This document shows, piece after piece, positions 27,501 through 36,965 of a stretch of DNA of 64,000 nt; position 1 is the first letter of the stretch, and every line of letters begins with the position of its first letter. The notes below the pieces were generated by a model. The model was not told the origin of the DNA, did not search any database, and was given only the letters and a program-made list of their open reading frames with translations. The stretch covers positions 1-64,000 of the forward strand of contig NZ_JAOART010000023.1 in assembly GCF_025210435.1 (NCBI RefSeq), written 5' to 3'. Source of the stretch: Anaeromicrobium sp. Its GTDB lineage: Bacteria > Bacillota > Clostridia > Peptostreptococcales > Thermotaleaceae. Both the position numbers and the translations under genes were made by a program.

Positions 27501-28709
27501 ATTGATAGATTATTGATTAGGGATAAAAAAATAATCCAATCCATAGAAAAAAATATAATAAATGAAGAAATAAAAAATGAGTATATAAAAAATTACACAT
27601 CCATAATTAATAAAAAGAATAAAAGAGAAGATAAGGAATTACCAGAAGAAATTAACAGGATAATAAAAAGTAAAATAAAAACTCATATTAAAAACTCTAT
27701 AAGTTCAAATAAGGATTATGAAAAAGAATCCCTATTAGATTTAAAAACTGTAGAAAAACACTTACAGAAAATTGTAACTACACATTTATATGAAAATAAT
27801 ATGGACACTTTAAATGAGTTTATGGATAAAAGGATAAAAATCCAAAATAGAAAGCAGGAAAATAAAAATAATAAATATTTAAACAACATAATGGTAAATA
27901 AGATTTTCAATGAAAAAAAATCATTTATCAATAACTATGTAAATTTAGTAAATAAGAAAAATGAAGATTTCATATCAAATAATTTCATAGATGAGTCCAT
28001 AAGAAACGACATAAATGAAAGAATTAAAAGAAATGATTCCTTAATGAAAAAATATGAAATAACTACTAAAAATAAGCAAGTATATTTAAATCCAGATTTC
28101 ATTAAAGCTACAGATAAAAATATATCAAATGAAGAAATAAATAAATATATAGATATAAAAAAATATATAACCCATAAGAAAAATAATATTCATGAAAATT
28201 TAAATATACTACAAAGTGAATCTAATCTATATGAAAATGAAATAAGAAGTTATGTGAAATTAGAAAACAAAAAATTAAAAAATAATATAAGTACATTGAA
28301 TATATCTAATGAAAACAATCCCTTTTATAGAAACATAAATAGAAAATATGAAAAAGATCTATTAAAAATAAATAGGGGTTTACTTACTAAAAATCATATT
28401 CATAAAAACCTAATAGAAAAAAAAGATAAGGAGCAAATGAATTTAGTAAATATAAGTAAATCCTTTAAAGATGAAGAATATGGTACAAATGTAAACATAG
28501 TTTTTAAAAGGGACACAAAGGAAGAAGAACAGGTAATAAAGAAGGTAACTGAAGAAAATAGAAAGTTACAAAAAATATTAGAAGAGAAGATTGAAAAGAT
28601 AACTAAAGAAAAAAGAGAAGTTATAAGCATACCTAGCATATCAGAGAAAGTATATAAAAACATAGAGAGAAAGCTTAAAAATGAAAGACAAAGAAGAGGG
28701 ATGATATAG
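24543..28709 (+). CDS. Giant Asn/Ile/Lys-rich helical protein, candidate tape measure
   Basis: A 1388-residue protein starting at GTG 24543, six bases after AAAGGTGG; GTGs at 24534 and 24537 overlap that site. It is almost wholly helical, very rich in Asn, Ile, Lys and Glu, and more A/T-rich than its neighbours. Residues about 230-500 contain some six tandem repeats of about 46 residues (pattern DSNIENLIINTF-x-ENxVKNNIxxLYE). Residues about 680-1240 contain scattered repeats around YxxxxNKKN. It lies between the second tube gene and the LysM gene, where long-tailed phages keep the tape measure, and no other tape measure gene was found. No membrane helix is evident. Tape measure role is inference; a fibre is less likely from position. 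Confidence 0.55.
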   Translation: MKRTLKNIGMDNKSLLLGKRNFLNHILKKYYLSKYSIGYLNLNHKLNPEYEFLENYQYEINCQLDILEGNTKHILTNNNNLKKFLNNIKVDKNLVKRVENNIWLQEERKKENSYYHIRKEINEQIYNAFKKYEDHISNNNIYNDENIKNVYKEYFNEKKLKNIFIEKNLIKNLNNHIENEIIRNFKNEYTKEEWIKNHTEKILTELIKSNEFQYNFQNHIKTIFKQSNNIDEINRNISSNIQNLIINTFNEGNVKSNIRNLYENEIEKNIKNNEVIKNINTILDSNIENLIINTFDENHVKNNIEKLYENHIENNFNHNQIIKSIDDTVDSNIENTIRTSIHENNVTNSIKNLYEKHIENNETIKSINNIAKNTFNENTIKNQIKNISISNETINYITKTIKSNIQNQIINTFRNIIFENKVENISDTSQILKYITENISLNIKNILNESLYENKTLNISKDVDMFNYINKNIMDHINSLVINEFNENNIKAIFNLVTIKESNKEIKSYKITSIKNERNFNRGDNNWSNRTDRSFKGIYNRAEIFKYDMFNERVNSRNWAFFKNVFLDKKHINNKNFYENINTQEKDILNKYDYLTKIHNENILGNEYTNIVNKSYEDLFYYSFIDKYNKFKRDTNRNIISNMVNKNNLRTQRIVNRIMNNTINIKTKNSSLYTFINKVNKKNSIISEEKLEEIINEKIVLLKTTLNKEEKVYLEEYPELKNYLYKNIKTYLKKNEENLIEEETINNVLIETLKENKNILTKNISFNRVIDILTKNPDLNIQNNHMKKDISFFNNRESKEEIFQTNINKKILNQVNNLFNISNNNLTNTNFINNNENRIHKIKIDSNINKFKNSIFNSYNSEIINTQFKRDFINSHVSIINKKNKLEENHESVNIENLIDKKIYNHVKNNENLILINELLKNQESYNIHGLRKRDILNLKQYEKNIVLNENIIKPKILYKNMKSLINKDITIDNRIVNLKESISKSIDRLLIRDKKIIQSIEKNIINEEIKNEYIKNYTSIINKKNKREDKELPEEINRIIKSKIKTHIKNSISSNKDYEKESLLDLKTVEKHLQKIVTTHLYENNMDTLNEFMDKRIKIQNRKQENKNNKYLNNIMVNKIFNEKKSFINNYVNLVNKKNEDFISNNFIDESIRNDINERIKRNDSLMKKYEITTKNKQVYLNPDFIKATDKNISNEEINKYIDIKKYITHKKNNIHENLNILQSESNLYENEIRSYVKLENKKLKNNISTLNISNENNPFYRNINRKYEKDLLKINRGLLTKNHIHKNLIEKKDKEQMNLVNISKSFKDEEYGTNVNIVFKRDTKEEEQVIKKVTEENRKLQKILEEKIEKITKEKREVISIPSISEKVYKNIERKLKNERQRRGMI

Positions 28710-28710
28710 T

Positions 28711-29373
28711 ATGCCAAATAAAAACTATAATAAAGCCAAAATCATAGTCATGGATAAGAATGAAAAGGAAATAAAAACCATTTCTGTGCTATTTAATCCC
28801 TCAGAATACTCCATAAGTAGTGCTAATAATATAAAAAGTCAAGATATAAAGGGCCTAGATGGTACAAGTGAACAATTCATAGGGGGAGCATCTCAAACCC
28901 TTAGTATGAAACTGTTTTTTGATACTTATACTATGAAAACTGATTCAAAGAAAGATTATAAGGATGTTAGAGATTTTACTAAAGAAATAAAGAATCTCAT
29001 GAATATATACTCTGATGACCATACTCCACCCCTTTGTGCAGTAACTTGGGGATCATTGTATTTCAAAGGATATTTAGAAAGTTTAAATGAAAGATTTACC
29101 ATGTTTTCTAATGAAGGAGTACCCTTAAGGGCCCATCTGGATGTAACCTTTAAAAAAGTAGAAACTGTAGAGGAGTTCTTAAAGGGGGCATCTTTTCAAT
29201 CGGCAGATAGGACAAAGGCAAGAGTACTAAAGGAAGGGGAGCAACTTTGGACCATTGCAAGTAATGAATATGATGAGGCAGGAAACTGGAGACCTATAGC
29301 TAAGGCTAATAATATAGACAACCCTAGGAAAGTAAAACCTGGTACTAGTTTAATAGTGCCTTCACTGGAGTGA
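28711..29373 (+). CDS. Baseplate LysM protein (Cis7-like)
   Basis: A 220-residue protein. The N-terminal 160 residues carry VLFNPSEYSISSANNI and LSMKLFFDTY, typical of the gp53/Afp7 baseplate family. The C-terminal 50 residues form a LysM domain (LKEGEQLWTIASNEYDEAGN, then WRPIAKANNI and VKPGTSLIVPS). In contractile systems it ties tube, spike hub and baseplate together. The start lies one base after the stop of the giant gene. Confidence 0.88.
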   Translation: MPNKNYNKAKIIVMDKNEKEIKTISVLFNPSEYSISSANNIKSQDIKGLDGTSEQFIGGASQTLSMKLFFDTYTMKTDSKKDYKDVRDFTKEIKNLMNIYSDDHTPPLCAVTWGSLYFKGYLESLNERFTMFSNEGVPLRAHLDVTFKKVETVEEFLKGASFQSADRTKARVLKEGEQLWTIASNEYDEAGNWRPIAKANNIDNPRKVKPGTSLIVPSLE

Positions 29374-29377
29374 TAAT

Positions 29378-30475
29378 ATGTCATTGAAATTAGACACAAA
29401 ATCATATGATTTTCATTCACTAGAAAAAAAATATAGTGGGTTTAATGGTCCTGCTTTTAAAATTTTAATAGATGGAAAAGATGTGGTAAATAAGGAATAT
29501 ATGGCTATAGGAGAAATTTGTGTAGACAGCTCCATAGATAAGGCCGATGGATTTTACTTTACTGTAATAAATTCATATGAAATGGATAAAAGCTCCTTTA
29601 AATGGAGTGATAAATATTTCGTAGCAGGGAATAAGATTGAAATAAAATTTGGATATATAGATAAATTTGTAACTGTATTTGAGGGATATATAACTCGAGT
29701 TAAATACGAATTTTTGCAAGGGGAAGTGCCAAAGGTGGTCCTATCAGGAATGGATGCTTCATTTCTTATGATGAAGGGGAAAAAGAGTTTAATATGGACT
29801 AAAAAAAAGCATAGTGACATAGTTTCTGAAATTGGGAAAAAATACAAGTTAAAAACTAAAGTAGATGCCACTAGTATAAAATTTGAAACTATTATTCAAA
29901 ATGGACAGACGGATTATGAGTTCATAAATTATTTGGCAGACCTAAATTCCTGTGAAGTATTTACTGTAGGCGGTACCCTATACTTTAGGAAACTAAATAG
30001 CAATAAATCTAGTGTTATTAATCTAGAGATGAATCGAACCCTAAAGGAATTTGAATATGCCCACGATATAGGAGATCAAATTAGCAGTGTAGTAGTAAGA
30101 GGATATAATTCTATGAAAGAAGAAATCCAAGCTACTGCCAAATCCATAGATAAATTAGGTAGTGGAAATAAGGATGGATTGAGCTTACTTAGAAATCTGG
30201 ATAAGGAAAATACAGTTCACTATATATATGATCCTGTCATATCCCAAAAGGAAGCAGAAGATAGGGCAAAATCCCTTTTACTAAAGAAAAGCATGACCTT
30301 TGTAGAGGGAGAAGGATCTAGTGTGGGAATTCCTGAAATAATGGCTGGTAGATATATAACTATAAAGGGCCTTTGGGGAACTAAAGATAGACTCTTTTAT
30401 GTGACTAATGTAAGTCATACATATGATCATAATGGATTTAACAGTCATTTTAAAGTGGGAGGAAATAACATATGA
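29378..30475 (+). CDS. Spike hub protein, gpD / T4 gp27-like (Cis8 N-terminal part)
   Basis: A 365-residue phage late control D-type protein: KIEIKFGYIDKFVTVFEGYI, then VVLSGMDASFLMMKGKKS, the IIQNGQTDYEFINYLADL segment and FYVTNVSHTYDHNGFNSHF near the end. It forms the trimeric hub that adapts the sixfold tube to the threefold spike. In Afp/Pvc this domain is fused with the OB/needle part (VgrG-like); here the two are separate genes overlapping by four bases (ATGA). Confidence 0.88.
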   Translation: MSLKLDTKSYDFHSLEKKYSGFNGPAFKILIDGKDVVNKEYMAIGEICVDSSIDKADGFYFTVINSYEMDKSSFKWSDKYFVAGNKIEIKFGYIDKFVTVFEGYITRVKYEFLQGEVPKVVLSGMDASFLMMKGKKSLIWTKKKHSDIVSEIGKKYKLKTKVDATSIKFETIIQNGQTDYEFINYLADLNSCEVFTVGGTLYFRKLNSNKSSVINLEMNRTLKEFEYAHDIGDQISSVVVRGYNSMKEEIQATAKSIDKLGSGNKDGLSLLRNLDKENTVHYIYDPVISQKEAEDRAKSLLLKKSMTFVEGEGSSVGIPEIMAGRYITIKGLWGTKDRLFYVTNVSHTYDHNGFNSHFKVGGNNI

Positions 30476-31200
30476 GTATATTTGATTTTGTACATAATCC
30501 TAACAAAACCAATGACCACAGAATATACGGTGTTACTGTAGGTGTTGTGACAAATAATAAGGACCCAGAAAAACTTGGAAGAGTTAAAATAAAACTTCCA
30601 ACTAGACTTGGAGAAAAGGAAACGGATTGGGCAAGGATAGTCACTCCCATGGCTGGTAAAAAAATGGGAATGTTCTTTTTACCTGAGGTGGGAGATGAAG
30701 TGTTAGTAACCTTTAGGGAAGGAGATATGAGAGAACCCTATGTGATAGGATCCCTTTGGAATAATGAAGAAATACCTCCTGAGAATAATGAAGATGGAAA
30801 AAATAATATAAGAAAGATAAAATCTAGGGCTGGTCATGAGATTACTATTACTGATGATGACAGTGAGGGGTCCATTGAAATTAAAACTAAAAATGGAAAT
30901 GCCATAAGGATACTAGATAAGGGGAATGGTAAAGTTGAGATAAATGATAAAAGTGGTGCTAATAAAATAACTATAGATGGTGATAAAAAGGCCGTATCAG
31001 TAGAAGGTGATGGTAAAATTCAGTTAAAGTCTAAGACCTGTACTATTAATGTGGATGGAAATGGCAGTGCCGTGGAAGTAAAGAGTAATACAAAGGTAGC
31101 CATAGAGTCCACCACAGTAGAAATAAAGGCAAAGGCCAATTTAAATATTAGCTCCGATGGCATGGTAAACATTAAAGGATCTATGGTGAAAATAAATTAA
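30472..31200 (+). CDS. Spike protein, gpV / T4 gp5-like (Cis8 C-terminal part)
   Basis: A 242-residue protein. An OB-fold domain (residues about 15-105: YGVTVGVVTNNKDPEKLGRV, then TDWARIVTPMAGKKMGMFFL and PEVGDEVLVTF) is followed by a repetitive beta-helix needle with alternating strands to the end (IEIKTKNGNAIRILDKGNGK and similar). It is the membrane-piercing spike and binds the PAAR-like tip. Start codon overlaps the stop of the hub gene, so they are coupled. Confidence 0.88.
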   Translation: MSIFDFVHNPNKTNDHRIYGVTVGVVTNNKDPEKLGRVKIKLPTRLGEKETDWARIVTPMAGKKMGMFFLPEVGDEVLVTFREGDMREPYVIGSLWNNEEIPPENNEDGKNNIRKIKSRAGHEITITDDDSEGSIEIKTKNGNAIRILDKGNGKVEINDKSGANKITIDGDKKAVSVEGDGKIQLKSKTCTINVDGNGSAVEVKSNTKVAIESTTVEIKAKANLNISSDGMVNIKGSMVKIN

Positions 31201-31214
31201 TAGGGGGAAGTTTT

Positions 31215-31622
31215 ATGGGTAAAGATTTTTTAGGAAGAGGATGGAAATTTCCTATCAAAGTGGATCCCTCTACAGGACGGATTATGACATCATCCTTTGA
31301 AGATGATATAAAAGAATCCATTGAGATAATCTTAAATACTTCAAAGGGCGAAAGAATAATGAGAAGTGACTTTGGATCTAAAATTAAGGATTTTGTATTT
31401 GAATCTACTGATGCTACTACAATAAACCTTTTAAAGAGAGAAGTTGAATATGCCATATTTAACTGGGAACCTAGAGTTAAGGATGTGGTAGTGGACATAA
31501 AAAAGGACACACATGATGGAACCAAGTTTTTTATAAATATAAGTTATATAGTGAGAAAAACTAACAATTTATTTAATCTAGTCTATCCATTTTATATAAA
31601 CGAAGGTACTAAAGTGGAATAA
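31215..31622 (+). CDS. Baseplate wedge protein, gpW/gp25-like (Cis9)
   Basis: A 135-residue protein of the gp25/gpW family: FLGRGWKFPIKVDPSTGRI at the start, then DIKESIEIILNTSKGERIMR and SDFGSKIKDFVFE, all diagnostic. It starts sheath assembly at the baseplate. TAGGGGG precedes the ATG. A family A repeat begins two bases after its stop. Confidence 0.9.
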   Translation: MGKDFLGRGWKFPIKVDPSTGRIMTSSFEDDIKESIEIILNTSKGERIMRSDFGSKIKDFVFESTDATTINLLKREVEYAIFNWEPRVKDVVVDIKKDTHDGTKFFINISYIVRKTNNLFNLVYPFYINEGTKVE

Positions 31623-31623
31623 A

Positions 31624-31858
31624 TATAGATTTTTTGATTATAAACAAGCTTTATGCGGGCCTATTTCAGGAAACTATTGAAAATCTTTTCCACCCCAGTC
31701 CTTGTCACAAGCGAAAGTGTGAATCTTCGTAGATAGGTTCATGAGTCATGTTGGAGTATCATAGGATGTTGTGACGTTCCAGGGTTCCAAAAATTTTCAA
31801 TAGTTTCCCTTATAGGTAAGTTACTATATAAAAGAATTTTAAAACCAAGAAATCTATA
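31624..31858 (+). repeat. Family A MITE-like repeat, copy 3 (inside the CIS operon)
   Basis: 235 bp between TATAGATTT and AAATCTATA. It sits between gp25 and the first baseplate J-type gene. The ribosome binding site of the next gene (AAGGTGG) lies just after it. Confidence 0.88.
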
Positions 31859-31873
31859 TAAGAAGGTGGTAAA

Positions 31874-34852
31874 ATGAAAGCTCCAATAATAGATGATAGA
31901 AAATTTAAAGATTTAATCCATGAGATGAAAGAGCTAGTCCCTTATTTTACTCCAGAATGGAAATTTTCACCTGAAGATCCAGATGTGGGAACAGCTCTTT
32001 TTATGGTTATAGCTCTTCAGCTCCAAGAAACTATAGATTTATTCAATAGATCTTTAGACAAAAACTTTTTGAGTTTTTTAAACTACATGAACATATGTTT
32101 AAAACCACCAAAGGCAGCTAAAGTACCCTTAGTATTTAACTTAAGTGAAGGGACTAAAAAATCCATACCTTTAAAAGCTGGTACTAGAGTATTTGGAAGA
32201 GATGATAAGGTAGATAAATTAGTGAGCTTTGAAACGGATACTTTAATGGAAATAACTCCAGCTAAAATATTAAGGACATTTTATACATGTGGAAAGAGAG
32301 ATAGGATAGTCAAAATAGATGACCCATTAAAAGAAGACATATACTTTAACCCAAGTAGTGAAAACCTTCAAGAACATGCCATCTATATTAGTACGGAATA
32401 TATACTAACCTGTTCAAAGCCTATGGAGTTTCAATTAATATTTGATTACCCCTTAACGGATATATGGCCTAAATTGGATTTGTTAGTACATGAGGAATAT
32501 GTAAGTTGGATGTATTACTCTCAAGATGAGTGGATAGAATTTCATGAAGTAAAATTAAATAACAATATAATAAGTTTAGTAAAGGATAATGATTTACTTA
32601 TAAGTAAAAATTCCTATGAAGATTCAAAATGGATAAAATGTGTAATAAAAGAAGAAAAAATAAAGTACTTTCAACAATTCTTTATAGATCGTATATATAT
32701 GAGGAGTAGGCTAATTGGAAATAAGGGAGAAATAGAGCCTACAGGTCTTTATCTGAATGACAAGGCCATATCTAAGGAAGAATCCTATGCCTTTGGTGAA
32801 TTTTTTAATGAACTAGATACTATTTTTATTAATTCAGATGATGTTTTATCAAAAAAGGGATCATATATAACCATATCCTTTGATCTAGAACTAATTCCTA
32901 ACAAATTATCTAATAGGGATAAAAATGTAGATTGGAAATTAATAATGAAATCTTCTGAAATAAATAGATTAGAAGATCCAAAGGTATCTATACATACGGT
33001 GAAATGGTATTACTACAATGGAGTAAGATGGGAACCTATATTAGTAGATAAAAAGAATGAAAGGTTATTTTATTATTTAAATCATAATAAATGTGCCAAG
33101 ATAAAATTTAAATGTCCAAAGGATATGGAACCAGTAGAAGTAAATGGAGAAGAAGGATACTTTATAAAAGTTGTAGTAGAAAGGGTAGAAAATTATGTTC
33201 ATACAGATGGCATATATATGTCTCCTTTAATAAGAAATTTGAAAATGACCTATGATTATAAGGATAATTTACCTAAAATAGAAAAATTTATCTGTTATAA
33301 CAATTTAGAAGAGGAAGATTATTATAATAAGCTAAATTCTAGCGGAGTTACCTTCTATCCATTTAAAGATTTAGGATATGAAGGAAATGCCTTATATTTA
33401 TTATTGGACAAGGCCCTTTTAAATGGACCAATAAATCTTTTGTTCTTAATAGACAAAATAAATAATCAGTTCATATATGATAAAAAGATGAATTTTGAGT
33501 ATTTATGTAAAAATAGGCACATGGAAGAATGGAAAAAGGCTAAAGTATATGATGAGACAAAGGCACTTACACAAAATGGCATAATAAGTATATCTTCATT
33601 AAATAATTTTGTTAAAAAGAAACTATTTAATGAAGAGGGCTACTGGATTAGATTATTGTTTAATGAAGACGATGAACTAATGAGATATGTAAAGGGAATC
33701 TATTTAAATGGAGTATGGGCTACTCAACAACTATCTATTAATGAAGAATATATAGATTTTACTGAGAGTACAAAGGACATTTATTTGTCAGAAACTCCCA
33801 TCATAGATATGGAACTTTGGGTAAATGAAGTGGATTCCCTTAGTCAAAAGGAAATATCAGAAATACTTGAAAGAAAAGATATAAGCACTAAAATTACCTA
33901 TGATTATTTAGGAACCCTAAAGGAATTATGGGTAAAATGGAAACCAGTTAAACATTTTTATCATGCATGTCCTGATGATAGAGTATACACTATAGATAGA
34001 TTAACGGGTAATCTTTTATTTGGAGATGGAGTCCACGGTAAAATTCCTAGGATGGATTTAAATAAAAGCATATATGCTAATTATAAAGTTGGAGGAGGAA
34101 TAATTGGCAATATGAAGGAAAATACCATAACCCAATTAGAGGAACCCATAGCTTTTATAGATAGGGTATTTAATCCAGATAAGGGATCATTAGGAGCTAA
34201 TACGGAGTTATTAGAAGATGCCATAAGACGAGGCGTAAAAAGTATAAGACATAGGGGACAGGGAGTAACTATACAGGATATAGAGGATTTAACTAAAGAT
34301 GTATCTAGTGAAATATACAAGGTTAAATGTATTAAAAATATAGATGATAATAGGGAGTCTAAAAAGGGAGATCTAAATCTCATAGTCCTTCTAAAGGACA
34401 AAATATTAGATGGCATGAGTTATACCCTTAAAGATAAAATAGAAGAGCATTTGGCAGAGGGCCTCCCCTGTAATCTATTAAGTGGCAAGAAATTATACAT
34501 ATGGGACCCGGAAATTGCGGAGATTAGTTTGAATGTTTCTTTAACAGTGAAAAAGAATCATGACAAGATAATAGTAAGGGAAAACTTAAATAATCTGTTA
34601 AAGAAGTTTTTAGATTATAAAGCTGGTAATTATGGCAATAGGGGTTGGGACATAGGAGAAATGCCTAGAGACACTGCCTTTTATAGCATATTATCAGAAC
34701 AGGCTGGGGTACTCAATGTGGACAATATAAATATGAGTGTTTACATTGTAAATAAGTTTAATAAAAAAGAAATTTCCATAGAAGAGGCCCTTAACAAAAA
34801 AAATATTATTATAACATCTGGAGAACACAAATTTAACATCTACAGTATATAG
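31874..34852 (+). CDS. Large baseplate J-type protein (Cis11-like)
   Basis: A 992-residue protein. The start has IIDDRKFKDLIHEMKELVPY and TPEWKFSPEDPDVGTAL, typical of baseplate wedge proteins. The middle is long and beta-rich. The C-terminal third carries DRLTGNLLFGDGVHGKIPRM, NYKVGGGIIGNMKENTITQL, and SIRHRGQGVTIQDIEDLTKD, the gpJ/gp6-like core. Wedges made of this protein and the next one form the hexagonal baseplate that triggers contraction. ATG after AAGGTGG. Confidence 0.88.
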   Translation: MKAPIIDDRKFKDLIHEMKELVPYFTPEWKFSPEDPDVGTALFMVIALQLQETIDLFNRSLDKNFLSFLNYMNICLKPPKAAKVPLVFNLSEGTKKSIPLKAGTRVFGRDDKVDKLVSFETDTLMEITPAKILRTFYTCGKRDRIVKIDDPLKEDIYFNPSSENLQEHAIYISTEYILTCSKPMEFQLIFDYPLTDIWPKLDLLVHEEYVSWMYYSQDEWIEFHEVKLNNNIISLVKDNDLLISKNSYEDSKWIKCVIKEEKIKYFQQFFIDRIYMRSRLIGNKGEIEPTGLYLNDKAISKEESYAFGEFFNELDTIFINSDDVLSKKGSYITISFDLELIPNKLSNRDKNVDWKLIMKSSEINRLEDPKVSIHTVKWYYYNGVRWEPILVDKKNERLFYYLNHNKCAKIKFKCPKDMEPVEVNGEEGYFIKVVVERVENYVHTDGIYMSPLIRNLKMTYDYKDNLPKIEKFICYNNLEEEDYYNKLNSSGVTFYPFKDLGYEGNALYLLLDKALLNGPINLLFLIDKINNQFIYDKKMNFEYLCKNRHMEEWKKAKVYDETKALTQNGIISISSLNNFVKKKLFNEEGYWIRLLFNEDDELMRYVKGIYLNGVWATQQLSINEEYIDFTESTKDIYLSETPIIDMELWVNEVDSLSQKEISEILERKDISTKITYDYLGTLKELWVKWKPVKHFYHACPDDRVYTIDRLTGNLLFGDGVHGKIPRMDLNKSIYANYKVGGGIIGNMKENTITQLEEPIAFIDRVFNPDKGSLGANTELLEDAIRRGVKSIRHRGQGVTIQDIEDLTKDVSSEIYKVKCIKNIDDNRESKKGDLNLIVLLKDKILDGMSYTLKDKIEEHLAEGLPCNLLSGKKLYIWDPEIAEISLNVSLTVKKNHDKIIVRENLNNLLKKFLDYKAGNYGNRGWDIGEMPRDTAFYSILSEQAGVLNVDNINMSVYIVNKFNKKEISIEEALNKKNIIITSGEHKFNIYSI

Positions 34853-34874
34853 ATGTATTTAAGAGGTGAATAAC

Positions 34875-36962
34875 ATGTTGCCTTTAGAAAATTTAGATAA
34901 GAAAAATTTTAAAGAAATATTAAAAGAGTCGAGAAATCATATCCATAGATTTTCAAGTGAATGGACAGATGAAAATTATCATGACCCAGGTATGACATTA
35001 CTTGAAATGTTTTCTTGGCTAACAGAAATGCAACGCTATTACTTAAATAGGGTAACAGATAAAAATTATAGTAAGTTTTTAAAAATTTATGGAATAGAAC
35101 TAGAGAATGAAGCAGTGGCACAAACCCATGTTACTTTTACAGGTGTTAATAAGGATATGGTATTACCTAGGGGTACAAAACTTTTGGCAGAAGATCAAGT
35201 GTTTGAAACATGTAAGAAGTTAAACCTCACGTCTAATACAATAGAAAAGGTAATAACTTCTGTCCATAATGAAGAAATTGATAACACCCATTTAAGTTTC
35301 CATAAGAATATATTCTTTTATGCCTTTGGAGAAAAATTGAGAGTTGGAAATAAATTATATATAGGTTTTAGGGAAAAATTTGAAATGAATCAAGCTATAG
35401 AAATGTTCATTAGTATTTTTTCAAATTATCCTGTAGAACTAAATGGTAATAATAAATATAGCTATGGAACAAGGGGCAGTTGGTATACATATACTACTGA
35501 AAATAAGTGGCAAAAAATAAGCATATTAACGGATACTACGGACCTCTTTTGTAAAACGGGAATAATATCATTAAAGATGGATAGACATATGAAAAGAAAC
35601 AATATAGATATGAGTTTTGAGTCATCCTATTGGATAATGTTTCAAGTTGAAGACTTTGGTGCCCATGTATCACCTAGAATAGAAACAATAAAACTAAATA
35701 CTACTAGGGCTACAAATGTAGATAATAAGTGTAGTATAACCCACATAAAAAATAACAAAAGGGAAACAATTCTTCATGATTATATAAGTATTTATGGAAC
35801 TAATATAATCCAATATGAAAGGGATGGATATTGGATAGACATGGAAGAGTCCCTTTATAAGATAATATATGAAAGGGAAAAGGGAATAAGCAAACTATAT
35901 TTAGATGATACTTATGAAAATTTAAGAATAATATCCTATGAAGAAAAATTTAAATATATGAAAACAATAGGTTCTGGAAATGGTCTTCCAAATCAAAGGA
36001 TAGTTTTAAAATTGGACAAGGTAAGGCCTCAATCTTTAGTTATTCAAGTAGGTCAATTAACTAGGGAAGGAATGAAATGGACAGATTTTACTTATGTTGA
36101 TAATTTAATTTCCTCAGGACCCTATGATAATCATTTTATGTGTGATTTTGAAAATGAAATGATTGTCTTTGGAAATGGAGAAAAGGGTCATATACCAGAA
36201 GATGGACATGACAATATAAGGGTCATATGTCTATCTAAGTCCAATCGGGAAAGAGGAAATGTAAAAGAGGGTGAAATAAAGGAATTTGTACATGAAACAG
36301 AAGAATTCAAACATTTAGGTATAAAAAACATAGATCATGGTCAAGGGGGAAAATCTCCAATGACTATTGATGAAGGTAAAAAGGCCGTAATAGATGATTT
36401 TGAGAGGATACATAGGGCTGTTAGTGTAAGGGACTATGAGAAATTAGTAAGGGAAATACCAGGTATAAGGGTAGGTTTAGCCCGTGCCATACCTAGTGAG
36501 GAAAATACAGTTAATATAGTAGTAGTACCTTATACGGGGGGGAAAAACCCTATGCCCGATAAAAAATTATTAAATATAGTAAAGGACTATTTAGAGGATT
36601 ACAGACTAATAACTACTAATGTGGTACCCATAGAACCGTCATATGTGGAAATTTTTGTAAAGTGCATAATTTCAACGGAAAATAATAACAAATTCAATAA
36701 AATAGAATTTGAAAAAAGAATAAAAAAATATTTATCTCCTATTACCCCTGATGAAATACGTAAAGATTATAAGATAGGTTCTCCCTTATATAAAAGTGAA
36801 ATACTTAAAATTATAAATGAATTTCAAGGTGTAAAATATGTGAAAAAGTTATGGATAGATGGTAAGGGAATAGGTATAGAAAGGGATAAAAATGGCAACA
36901 TACACATGGATAAAAACGGGATATATTTCTGTGGTCATGTGGATGTAGAACTAATAGATTAG
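34875..36962 (+). CDS. Baseplate J-type assembly protein (Cis12-like)
   Basis: A 695-residue protein. The ATG at 34875 is preferred over a GTG at 34866 because AAGAGG then lies eight bases upstream. N-terminal SEWTDENYHDPGMTLLEMFS and the C-terminal region with FGNGEKGHIPEDG, DHGQGGKSPMTIDEGKKA and IHRAVSVRDYEKLVREIPG match the TIGR02243-type putative baseplate assembly proteins. It should pair with the 992-residue protein in the baseplate wedge. The end of the gene is followed at once by a family A repeat. Confidence 0.87.
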   Translation: MLPLENLDKKNFKEILKESRNHIHRFSSEWTDENYHDPGMTLLEMFSWLTEMQRYYLNRVTDKNYSKFLKIYGIELENEAVAQTHVTFTGVNKDMVLPRGTKLLAEDQVFETCKKLNLTSNTIEKVITSVHNEEIDNTHLSFHKNIFFYAFGEKLRVGNKLYIGFREKFEMNQAIEMFISIFSNYPVELNGNNKYSYGTRGSWYTYTTENKWQKISILTDTTDLFCKTGIISLKMDRHMKRNNIDMSFESSYWIMFQVEDFGAHVSPRIETIKLNTTRATNVDNKCSITHIKNNKRETILHDYISIYGTNIIQYERDGYWIDMEESLYKIIYEREKGISKLYLDDTYENLRIISYEEKFKYMKTIGSGNGLPNQRIVLKLDKVRPQSLVIQVGQLTREGMKWTDFTYVDNLISSGPYDNHFMCDFENEMIVFGNGEKGHIPEDGHDNIRVICLSKSNRERGNVKEGEIKEFVHETEEFKHLGIKNIDHGQGGKSPMTIDEGKKAVIDDFERIHRAVSVRDYEKLVREIPGIRVGLARAIPSEENTVNIVVVPYTGGKNPMPDKKLLNIVKDYLEDYRLITTNVVPIEPSYVEIFVKCIISTENNNKFNKIEFEKRIKKYLSPITPDEIRKDYKIGSPLYKSEILKIINEFQGVKYVKKLWIDGKGIGIERDKNGNIHMDKNGIYFCGHVDVELID

Positions 36963-36965
36963 GTC

